Part shown: positions 25,971-32,361 of the stretch, piece after piece
How the letters are laid out: each line of letters opens with the position of its first letter
Position numbering within the stretch: the stretch's first letter is position 1
Assembly: GCA_903836515.1 (NCBI GenBank)
Contig: CAILQW010000018.1
Span: forward strand, 1 to 41,989
Origin: Candidatus Omnitrophota bacterium
GTDB lineage: Bacteria > Omnitrophota > Gorgyraeia > Zapsychrales > Fredricksoniimonadaceae
Direction of reading: 5' to 3'
DNA: 41,989 nucleotides
Notes under the pieces: generated by a model
Database searches by the model: none
The model's input: the letters and a program-made list of their open reading frames with translations, nothing else
Told to the model about the DNA's origin: nothing
Made by a program: the position numbers and the translations under genes

Positions 25971-26090
25971 GAATATGTTGAGCAGGTTATTGTACTTCGC
26001 CATCTTGGAAAATCCCCCTCCCCGACCCTCCCCACAAGGGGGAGGGCATCAATTAAGAAGGCCCATTACAATAACCTGCTAAACATGTTC
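25971..26090. mobile_element. 120-bp MITE-like element with 24-bp terminal inverted repeats and 9-bp flanking direct repeats
   Basis: The left end (25971-25994) and right end (26067-26090) are inverted repeats matching at 22 of 24 positions, each containing AGCAGGTTATTGTA. The 9-base direct repeat AGAAATAAG abuts both sides (25963-25971, sharing one base, and 26091-26099), as expected of a target-site duplication. The interior has C-rich/G-rich complementary stretches (CCCTCCCC and GGGGGAGGG) and no gene. The terminal ATGTTTAGC resembles the TGTTTAGCGC ends of the repeats at 21217 and 37889. It starts just after the giant gene's stop codon. Confidence 0.8.
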
Positions 26091-26111
26091 AGAAATAAGT
26101 CATACATAGAT

Positions 26112-26141
26112 ATAATCTTGTTTTACTAATAATAATCTTGT
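26112..26141 (+). promoter_or_regulatory. Direct-repeat operator candidate and promoter of the toxin-antitoxin pair
   Basis: ATAATCTTGT occurs at 26112-26121 and again at 26132-26141, 20 bases apart (about two helical turns), directly before the antitoxin gene. The first copy overlaps a TATAAT at 26111-26116, which could be the -10 box. Antitoxins of this class usually bind such repeats and repress their own operon, so this is the likely operator. Confidence 0.5.
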
Positions 26142-26165
26142 ATGATTGTGGCAGGAGGATACACC

Positions 26166-26396
26166 ATGACAAGTACAATTTCCGTGCGTGGTCAGACCGT
26201 TGTGCCCACGAGCATTCGTCAACGTTATAATATCACCCCCCATACGCGACTGGAATGGCTGGACGACGGGCAGAGTATCACCGTTATTCCGATTCCCGCT
26301 GATCCGATCAAGGCGCTTCGGGGACGATTCAAGGCATCCGGATTGTCCGCGGCTCTTTTAAGATCACGTGCGGCGGATCGGCGTCATGGGGGTTAA
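26166..26396 (+). CDS. AbrB/MazE-type antitoxin
   Basis: 76 residues. TSTISVRGQTVVPTSIRQRYNI and the following LEW...ITVIPI form the swapped-hairpin AbrB/SpoVT DNA-binding fold of VapB and MazE antitoxins, here with VVPTSIR in place of the common VxIPxxIR. The C-terminal tail would wrap the toxin. AGGAGG at 26153-26158 selects ATG 26166 over the in-frame ATG at 26142. The gene overlaps the PIN toxin gene by 11 bases, the normal order of an antitoxin-first module. Confidence 0.85.
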   Translation: MTSTISVRGQTVVPTSIRQRYNITPHTRLEWLDDGQSITVIPIPADPIKALRGRFKASGLSAALLRSRAADRRHGG

Positions 26397-26817
26397 AGTA
26401 ACGGCATGCGTTCTTGATACCTCGGCCATCCTGGCGTATGTGCAGGATGAACCGGGTGCCGCACGCGTGAATGCTCTTTTGGTTGAGGCCAGGGAAGAAC
26501 GATGCCGTCTGTTCATCTCGTTTGCGACATTATCCGAGGTGTACTATATTGTGTGTCAAAAACAGGGAGTAGGGCCTGCGCGTGAACTGACGGCACTGCT
26601 TAAAGAATTGCCCCTGGAAATCGTTCAATCGTGTGAACGGATCACGCTGACGGCTGGCCGCTTGAAAGCGTCGTTCCGGCTTTCTTTTGCGGATGCTTTT
26701 ATCGCGGCTACGGCGATAGAAAAACATGCTGTTCTGCTGCACAAGGATCCCGAATTTGAACCGTTAGCTGCCAGTGTTTCCCTTGAAGCGCTTCCCTACA
26801 AAACGCATCCCCCATGA
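26386..26817 (+). CDS. vapC: PIN-domain toxin (VapC-like ribonuclease)
   Basis: 143 residues. The PIN acidic residues are seen in VLDTSAILAYV (Asp11), in FATLSEVYYIV (Glu) and in SFADAFIAATA (Asp), with a further acidic residue in LLHKDPEFE. VapC toxins cleave tRNA or rRNA when released from the antitoxin. ATG 26386 is chosen; a GTG 18 bases upstream is in frame but unsupported. All catalytic residues seem present, so the toxin is probably active. Confidence 0.87.
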   Translation: MGVKVTACVLDTSAILAYVQDEPGAARVNALLVEAREERCRLFISFATLSEVYYIVCQKQGVGPARELTALLKELPLEIVQSCERITLTAGRLKASFRLSFADAFIAATAIEKHAVLLHKDPEFEPLAASVSLEALPYKTHPP

Positions 26818-26821
26818 TCTG

Positions 26822-28804
26822 ATGCATACCACCGCCGTGTTAGCTTTCTTTTTGGGGCTTGTTTCGGCCTGTGCCCAGGTCATCCTGATCCGCGAGCTGA
26901 TGACAGCTTTCAGCGGGCACGAGATCGTGTTTGCCATTGTCCTGGCGCTATGGCTGGCCGGGGTTGGGGCTGGCAGTTTTTGGGCACGCGGTTCAAGCGT
27001 TGCGGTGGGGGCAGGACTTCTGGCACTGGCGGCGTTCATGGTGCCGTTGACGGTGATCGGTGCGCGCCTGTTCAAGCCTTGCCTGGGGATCCCTCTGGGG
27101 AGTATGGCCGAAATCCCGCGGGTCGCGCTGGCGGCCGGCGTGATCCTGATCCCCCTGACCGTTTTATTGGGCGCGGTATTCGGGATTCTGGCACGCGGTG
27201 CCTGGGGCGCCGGGCGTGTTTATGCGCTGGAGGCGTTGGGATTTATGGCCGGCGGGTTATGGATGACATTTTCTTTCATCACACCTTTGCCGCCGGGTCT
27301 TGACGCGGCCGTCCGCCAGGCCGCATGGCCGGGGTATACCATGGCTGCCGTCCAGCGTACCCGTTATGGTGACCTTGTCCTGGCCGAGCGGGGCGGGGAA
27401 AAGAGTTTGTTCGAGAATGGACGCCTCCTTTTGACGGGGCATGATGCCTTGTCGGCGGAGGAGGTTCACCTGCCGCTGGCGGCCCATCCGGCGCCTCTGG
27501 CCGTTTTTTTGGTGGGCGGAGGATTTTCCCAGGCGGGTGCGGAGGCATTGAAACACCCGCTGACGCGCCTTGATTATGTTGAACTGGATCCCGGCGTACT
27601 GGCCATGGAGGCGGGCGCGTTTGGAACACCATCGGATCCCCGGCTGCATCTTGACGCCATGGATCCGCGTGCGGCCCTGGGTCGCACAGCGCAGATGTAT
27701 GATGTCATGATGCTCAATGCCGGCGATCCTGTGAACCTGGCGGCAGGGCGGTTATTTACCCGTGAGTTCTTTCTTTTGGCCCGTGAGCATCTGGGGCCGG
27801 GGGGTATTTTTGCCGTTACGATCAGCCTTGGGGAAAATTATGTCAATACCGAGGGAAAGGCGTATGCGCGTGCGGTCATGGCCGCGCTTAAAGCTGTCTT
27901 TCCTTATGTGGCGTTCGTCCCCGGGGAGCGGTTGACATTCTTGGCATCCCGGATGCCTGTCAGCCCGGACGCGGCGCTTTGGAGCCAGCGGCTTGAAGGG
28001 TGCGGCGTCGCCCTTAAATTCATGCATCCATTTTATTTGAAGGATCGTTTGTCGCCGGAGCGGGTGCGTGAGGTATCGTTGTGGCTGGCAGAAGGTTCTT
28101 TCGCCAGGGTCAGCACGGATGACAGGCCGTCTATTGTCACCCGGGCCATGGTTTTTATGGCGGCCCGTTCAGGCAGTGCCTTAACGCGGCTCATAGGTTT
28201 CTTTGAAACATGGGGGTGGGGGCTGTGGTGGGTTGTGCCTCTGGTCTGGGGGGCAGGGTGTTGGGATCGCATGCGGGTGTACAGGCCGTTTTTGGGAGCC
28301 GGGGTGGCGGGGTTCACCCAGATGATTTTCCAGGTTGCGGTTATTTTTGCGGTGCAGGGTGCTTTTGGTTGTGCGTACGGAGTGGTCGGGGTCTTGAGTG
28401 CGGGATTCATGCTGGGGATTTTTGCCGGAGCTCAGGCGGCCTCACGGCTGTCCTGGCATACGGGTGTCATGGCCGGGGCCGGGTTGCAGGTGATGACCGC
28501 CCTGGCATTACCGGCCGCGCTGCGGTTTTTCCCGGCGGGGTTATTTGTTATCCCCGTGCTCGCGGGGGTGGCGCTCGGCCTGCAGTTTACGGTCTATGCC
28601 GCGATGGCGGGTGTCCGGCGCGCGGGATCCGTTTATGCCGCGGATGTGGCCGGAGCCGCGCTGGGAGCTGTGGGAGCGGGCATTTTCCTGGTGCCGTTAT
28701 GGGGGATATCCCGGCTGGCGCTTTTCCTGATCGTGCTTAACCTGGCCGTTGTTATCGGCTGGAGAAATCTGGCTTCCGGGCAGAGCGTTTCAGCCGGCCA
28801 ATGA
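26822..28804 (+). CDS. Membrane spermidine-synthase-like protein
   Basis: 660 residues from ATG 26822. Six or so N-terminal membrane spans (AFFLGLVSACAQVILIRELMTAFSGHE start) lead to a Rossmann domain with VGGGFSQAGAEAL and YVELDPGVL, then further spans from about residue 465. This arrangement is the fused membrane/spermidine-synthase family. The aminopropyltransferase motif around the catalytic Asp (IIxDSxDP) reads MMLNAGDP, so the acid base is missing and polyamine synthesis is doubtful. Its real substrate is unknown. The 3' end overlaps the convergent small ORF by 15 bases. Confidence 0.8.
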   Translation: MHTTAVLAFFLGLVSACAQVILIRELMTAFSGHEIVFAIVLALWLAGVGAGSFWARGSSVAVGAGLLALAAFMVPLTVIGARLFKPCLGIPLGSMAEIPRVALAAGVILIPLTVLLGAVFGILARGAWGAGRVYALEALGFMAGGLWMTFSFITPLPPGLDAAVRQAAWPGYTMAAVQRTRYGDLVLAERGGEKSLFENGRLLLTGHDALSAEEVHLPLAAHPAPLAVFLVGGGFSQAGAEALKHPLTRLDYVELDPGVLAMEAGAFGTPSDPRLHLDAMDPRAALGRTAQMYDVMMLNAGDPVNLAAGRLFTREFFLLAREHLGPGGIFAVTISLGENYVNTEGKAYARAVMAALKAVFPYVAFVPGERLTFLASRMPVSPDAALWSQRLEGCGVALKFMHPFYLKDRLSPERVREVSLWLAEGSFARVSTDDRPSIVTRAMVFMAARSGSALTRLIGFFETWGWGLWWVVPLVWGAGCWDRMRVYRPFLGAGVAGFTQMIFQVAVIFAVQGAFGCAYGVVGVLSAGFMLGIFAGAQAASRLSWHTGVMAGAGLQVMTALALPAALRFFPAGLFVIPVLAGVALGLQFTVYAAMAGVRRAGSVYAADVAGAALGAVGAGIFLVPLWGISRLALFLIVLNLAVVIGWRNLASGQSVSAGQ

Positions 28805-28936
28805 ATCGTCCCGGCGGTAGAAAAGCGCCTCTTTACCGGGATTTTCCGGGGGTGCGTCCACCAGTCCGCGCCAGCGCCAGGCGACCATTCCCGCCACCAG
28901 CGCCAGGCATGCTTTCAAGAAATCACGACGTTCCAT
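28790..28936 (-). CDS. 48-residue protein with a twin-arginine-like leader, resembling a truncated AmrS front end
   Basis: Starts MERRDFLKACLALVAG, which is an RRxFLK twin-arginine signal core followed by a short hydrophobic stretch, and ends soon after KEALFYRRDDS. An AAAGGA site lies upstream of the ATG, 23 bases after the amrS stop, so it is probably translated from the same transcript. The final ALFY segment resembles the stretch that often precedes the first CxxC in Tat-type AmrS proteins, while the intact AmrS here lacks that stretch. It may be a leader peptide, the stub of a second copy, or the displaced front of amrS. No export cargo follows before the stop. Confidence 0.55.
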   Translation of the reverse strand: MERRDFLKACLALVAGMVAWRWRGLVDAPPENPGKEALFYRRDDSLAG

Positions 28937-28959
28937 AATATCCTTTCCTGCGTCCAGTG

Positions 28960-29934
28960 TCATTCCCACAGGCCGGGGATGGCTGTCCCGCAGTATTCAC
29001 ATGTACCGTTTTTGACATGATTTTCCGTGACCTTAAAGCCGTCGCGGGCGATGAGGATCTTGCCGTCGTTGGGGCAGTAGGTGTTGTTGCCCGCATGGCC
29101 GGGGACATTGCCCACATAGACGAATTTCAGGCCTTCGGCCTTGGCCAGTTCCCAGTCGTGTGTGAGTGTATCGACGGGTGTGGGCGGCAGGTCGGTCAGC
29201 TTGTACATCGGCCAGAACTTGGAGAAATGCAGGGGAGTGTCCGTGCCGCAGTAGGTCTTTATCCAGCGGCATAAAGCGTGCAGGTCGGCATCGCTGTCGT
29301 TCCATGTGGGGATGATGAGGTTGGTGATCTCCACCCACATTCCCTGTTTCTTCATGGTGATGACAGCGTCGAGCACGGGCTGCAGGGTCGCGTTCGACAT
29401 TTTTTTATAGAAATCATCGGTCATGCCCTTGATATTGACGTTGGCCGCGTGCGCGACCTTGCACAGTTCAAGCAAGGGGGGCTGTTCGATATACCCCGCT
29501 GTTACCAGCAGGTTCAGCAGGCCCTTGTCTTTGGCCAGGGTGCAGGTATCCAGGGTGTATTCATAAAAGACCACGGGTTCCGAATAGGTGTAGGCAATGC
29601 TGCGGCAGCCGTGGCGGAGGGCCTGGCGGACGACATCCTCCGGCGGAAGCGCGGTGTTGGATGTTTCTTCGGGTGCGCTCTGGGATATTTGCCAGTTCTG
29701 GCAGTAACGGCAGTGGAGGTTGCAGCCGGCCGTGGCCACGGAAAAAGACGCGGAGCCCGGCAGGAGATGGAAGAAGGGTTTCTTTTCAACAGGATCCACG
29801 TGGACCGCGCAGGGGTTGCCATAGGCCAGGGAAATAAGTTTCCCCCCGATATTGGTGCGCACGCGGCAGTCACCCCGGCCGCCTTCGGTGATGCGGCAGC
29901 GGCGGGGACAGAGGGTGCATTCGACGTTATTCAT
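28960..29934 (-). CDS. amrS: AmmeMemoRadiSam-system radical SAM enzyme
   Basis: 324 residues. The N-terminal CTLCPRRCRITEGGRGDCRVR is an extra cysteine-rich site, and AGCNLHCRYCQNWQIS holds the CX3CX2C that binds the SAM-cleaving 4Fe-4S cluster. The family is related to pyruvate-formate-lyase activating enzymes; its own substrate is unknown and it is named for neighbours (AMMECR1, Memo) that are absent here. Near the C-terminus CPNDGKILIARDGFKV and CEYCGTAIPG form a rubredoxin-like metal site. The start at 29934 overlaps the 71-residue ORF by eight bases. It is the third gene of a four-gene operon. Confidence 0.88.
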   Translation of the reverse strand: MNNVECTLCPRRCRITEGGRGDCRVRTNIGGKLISLAYGNPCAVHVDPVEKKPFFHLLPGSASFSVATAGCNLHCRYCQNWQISQSAPEETSNTALPPEDVVRQALRHGCRSIAYTYSEPVVFYEYTLDTCTLAKDKGLLNLLVTAGYIEQPPLLELCKVAHAANVNIKGMTDDFYKKMSNATLQPVLDAVITMKKQGMWVEITNLIIPTWNDSDADLHALCRWIKTYCGTDTPLHFSKFWPMYKLTDLPPTPVDTLTHDWELAKAEGLKFVYVGNVPGHAGNNTYCPNDGKILIARDGFKVTENHVKNGTCEYCGTAIPGLWE

Positions 29935-30142
29935 GGCTTGGTCTCCAGTATTTCCCGGCGTGAAGGGGGAGTCCCTTCCGGATGAATTGCTCCCGCAGCG
30001 CTTCTGAAGATGCGGGGGCCTGCACCGTCGGTGCAGGTAGGGCCTGTTGTGGGTCACGGGTGATGGTTTCTGCCACAGCAAGCCCCAGGAGTGTGACGGA
30101 GAGGCCTGTCAGGAAAATGAAGAGTGCGTCATGACGTCTCAT
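29927..30142 (-). CDS. Small single-span membrane protein, unknown function
   Basis: 71 residues. A short N-terminus (MRRHDA) is followed by one hydrophobic span (about 7-25), a Pro/Ala-rich linker, and a tail ending KGLPLHAGKYWRPSHE. The start overlaps the stop of the FMN/4Fe-4S gene (ATGA) and its end overlaps the amrS start, so it is clearly part of the operon. No cysteines and no recognised family. It could be a structural subunit that links the membrane redox protein to AmrS or its product. Confidence 0.7.
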   Translation of the reverse strand: MRRHDALFIFLTGLSVTLLGLAVAETITRDPQQALPAPTVQAPASSEALREQFIRKGLPLHAGKYWRPSHE

Positions 30143-31308
30143 CGCGGTCTCCGGGTGAGCTTGAGCGCGCTTACGGGGCAGGCGTTTAAGCATTTGGCGC
30201 ACATGAGGCACTCGCCGTTATCCACCATGGGCTGGCCGTTTTTATTCATGGAGATAGCGTCCACCGGGCATGCCCCCTGGCAATCGTCGCAGGCGGTACA
30301 ACCGGGCACAGGACGTATTTTCCAGAAAGAAAAGGCGGCCATCAGACTGGTGAGCGCCCCGACCGGGCAGAGGTATTTGCACCAGAAGCGGAAATTGAAT
30401 ACCGATAGGATCAGCATGAGGCCGAGGAAGGCCCAGGCGAGGCCGGTGCCGCGGCCTGTGAAGAATGTCATAAAGGGTTCGACGGCGGCGGCTGCGGTCC
30501 GTCCTGACACGAGGCAGAGCGCGGTGATGCCCAAAAGAATGATGTATTTCAGGGTGCGGGTACGCCGGTCCAGTTTTGGGCTTACGGTGCTGGCCTTGGC
30601 ATGACGATGCCGGGCCAGGTGGTGGAGTCCTTCCTGGACAGAGGCGAACGGGCAAAGGCTGCCGCAGTAGATGCGGCCCAGCACCAAGGCACCGATGAAG
30701 GCAATGCCCAGCGTCATCCACCACAGCGGATTGTGCCCAAACGAGGGGCTGTGGCCGAGGCCGGCCTGGAGCGGCTGGATTAATGCGAGCATGGTGTGGG
30801 TGACAAGGCCGAAATAGATAAAGCTTCCGGTAAGCGCGGCCCAGCGGAGAGCATTGTGCCGGCCCAGCAGGGCGGCGACAGCAAGGCTGGTCAACACCAG
30901 CGGTAAAAGGATCATGGCCAAAAGCGGCCCCAGGGGTGGCGGCGGTGCGGGTTGCCCGCTCAGGTTTTCCTTAACAGCAGAGGTGATCGCCTGGCTGGTG
31001 ATGGTGGCTCCGGAGATGGCATCAATGTCCCTGCCGAGCACGAGGGTGTTGGCCCTGTTCTTGCCGGTGAATTGCTGCAGGAAACTTTCCAGTCCGGCGA
31101 TGTAAGAAGGTGTCTCGTGATGGCGCAGGACCTTGAGGCCCGTGATCCTGCCATCCGTTGAAACAGACAGAGCCATCTCGATGGGGCCGCCGTAGCCTTC
31201 GGCGGTCAGGGTTCCCTCAGGGGGAAGGTGCCGGGGATGGAACACGAAGGCGGCACCCCATAACAAGAGCCAGGCGGTTGCGGTGATGATGTAGAAATTT
31301 TTTTTCAT
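30139..31308 (-). CDS. NosR/NirI-like membrane protein: FMN-binding domain plus polyferredoxin
   Basis: 389 residues. A first span is followed by an extracytoplasmic FMN-binding domain with DAISGATITSQA, the ApbE flavinylation motif (probable FMN on Thr102). Further spans follow, with cysteine motifs CGSLCPFAS and CKYLCPVGA, then two 4Fe-4S sites CTACDDCQGACPV and CLMCAKCLNACPV at the C-terminus. Such proteins move electrons across the membrane between quinone or ferredoxin and outside acceptors. The start at 31308 has no clear ribosome site but lies two or three bases after the predicted transcription start, so the message may be leaderless. No ApbE gene is in the window. Confidence 0.85.
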   Translation of the reverse strand: MKKNFYIITATAWLLLWGAAFVFHPRHLPPEGTLTAEGYGGPIEMALSVSTDGRITGLKVLRHHETPSYIAGLESFLQQFTGKNRANTLVLGRDIDAISGATITSQAITSAVKENLSGQPAPPPPLGPLLAMILLPLVLTSLAVAALLGRHNALRWAALTGSFIYFGLVTHTMLALIQPLQAGLGHSPSFGHNPLWWMTLGIAFIGALVLGRIYCGSLCPFASVQEGLHHLARHRHAKASTVSPKLDRRTRTLKYIILLGITALCLVSGRTAAAAVEPFMTFFTGRGTGLAWAFLGLMLILSVFNFRFWCKYLCPVGALTSLMAAFSFWKIRPVPGCTACDDCQGACPVDAISMNKNGQPMVDNGECLMCAKCLNACPVSALKLTRRPR

Positions 31309-31316
31309 GGCAGTAC

Positions 31317-31345
31317 ATTTTACATCATGGGCGCCCTGCGGACAA
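31317..31345 (-). promoter_or_regulatory. Promoter of the FMN/4Fe-4S-amrS operon (minus strand)
   Basis: On the minus strand, TTGTCC (31345-31340) and TAAAAT (31322-31317) are separated by 17 bases. The predicted start of transcription is near 31310, two bases before the ATG at 31308, and no Shine-Dalgarno sequence is seen, so a leaderless message is suggested. Confidence 0.5.
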
Positions 31346-31361
31346 AAGAATACTCCAGATG

Positions 31362-31388
31362 TGGAATCGAGAAAAATTCTCGATTCCA
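31362..31388. promoter_or_regulatory. Perfect 12-bp inverted repeat between two divergent promoters
   Basis: Arms TGGAATCGAGAA and TTCTCGATTCCA are exactly complementary around a three-base AAA. The palindrome lies between the minus-strand promoter (31317-31345) and the plus-strand promoter (31418-31446). It could be the operator of a dimeric regulator acting on both operons, or a small palindromic repeat. No T-run follows on either strand, so a terminator is less likely. Confidence 0.55.
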
Positions 31389-31417
31389 GGGGGTGCTTCA
31401 TTCCCGCGATTATTCCC

Positions 31418-31446
31418 TTGCGTCCAGGGAGGCTTCTCCATATAAT
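31418..31446 (+). promoter_or_regulatory. Promoter of the hydrogenase structural operon
   Basis: TTGCGT at 31418-31423 and a perfect TATAAT at 31441-31446 with a 17-base spacer; transcription would begin near 31453, giving a leader of about 46 bases. AAGGAG at 31487-31492 is the ribosome site for the first gene. Confidence 0.7.
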
Positions 31447-31498
31447 TCTCACATCTTTTTAACTTGGCCTATCCTGTAAATTCGACAAGGAGTTTGTT

Positions 31499-31972
31499 AT
31501 GGTTGCAGAAACCCTGAAGGACGACGTCAAGGCTGTCGTTACACGCTGGAAGGATAAGGAAGGCAACCTGATCATGATCCTCCATGATATCCAGGACCGT
31601 TACGGGTATGTCCCGCGTGAAGCCGCCCTTGAAGTTTCCCGCCAGACGGACATGCCGCTGGCCCGCATTTATGAAGTGCTCACGTTTTACAATTATTTCA
31701 AGCTGAAGGCTCCCGGCAAATTCAATATTTCCGTTTGCCTGGGCACGGCCTGTTATCTTAAAGGTGCCGCCGCCCTGATCGAGGAGATCCGTCATATTCT
31801 GCATGTGGATGAGGGACAGACGACCAAAGACGGCTTGTTCCACCTGCAGATCGTCAGGTGCTTGGGCTGCTGCGGCCTGGCGCCGGTCATTACCGTGGAC
31901 GATAAGGTTTACAGCGCTGTCAAAAGAAGCGATGTGATGGGGATCATCGCCGAGCATTCCAAAAACGTCTAG
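31499..31972 (+). CDS. hndA: NAD(P)-linked hydrogenase small subunit, NuoE-like [2Fe-2S] protein
   Basis: 157 residues. The thioredoxin-like fold of NuoE carries one [2Fe-2S] cluster on CLGTAC and RCLGCC. The N-terminal VVTRWKDKEGNLIMILHDIQDRYGYVP stretch is typical of HndA/HydC. It passes electrons between the flavin subunit and the hydrogenase in a soluble cytoplasmic complex. It is the first gene of the operon hndA-hndB-hndC-hydA, with its own promoter. Confidence 0.94.
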   Translation: MVAETLKDDVKAVVTRWKDKEGNLIMILHDIQDRYGYVPREAALEVSRQTDMPLARIYEVLTFYNYFKLKAPGKFNISVCLGTACYLKGAAALIEEIRHILHVDEGQTTKDGLFHLQIVRCLGCCGLAPVITVDDKVYSAVKRSDVMGIIAEHSKNV

Positions 31973-31994
31973 AAGTTCACCGGAGGGTGCCGTT

Positions 31995-32336
31995 ATGGCC
32001 ATGACCAGGGAAGAGTTAAATGCATTGAAAACGGCTGCGCAGGCTAAAGCGCCCGCGAACTGGATCCGTGTGGGATACAGCACCTGCGGTGTGGCGGCGG
32101 GAGCCAAGGAAGTGTTTGATGTCCTTGTGGATGAGATCAAGGCCCGGAATATGGATATCACCGTCAAAAAATGCGGCTGTGTCGGCCTGTGTTCAGCGGA
32201 ACCGCTGGTCGAGGTCAATATCGACGGGGTCCCGCGTGTGTTCTATGGCAAGGTGAACAAGGATATTGCGCACCGCATCATGGATGAACATGTCTGCCAG
32301 AAAAAACTGGTCGAGAACCATATTTACGAGATCTAA
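31995..32336 (+). CDS. hndB: HndB-like [2Fe-2S] ferredoxin subunit
   Basis: 113 residues. The thioredoxin-like ferredoxin fold has four cysteines, one in GYSTCGVAAGA and three in KKCGCVGLC, fitting a [2Fe-2S] site. YEI ends the chain. It matches HndB of NADP-reducing hydrogenases and the detached N-terminal domain of HydB in bifurcating enzymes. It probably acts in electron transfer next to the flavin subunit. It lies 22 bases after hndA, with a GGAGG site before the ATG. Confidence 0.88.
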   Translation: MAMTREELNALKTAAQAKAPANWIRVGYSTCGVAAGAKEVFDVLVDEIKARNMDITVKKCGCVGLCSAEPLVEVNIDGVPRVFYGKVNKDIAHRIMDEHVCQKKLVENHIYEI

Positions 32337-32361
32337 CCCTTTAACCGACAGGACTTTGGGT

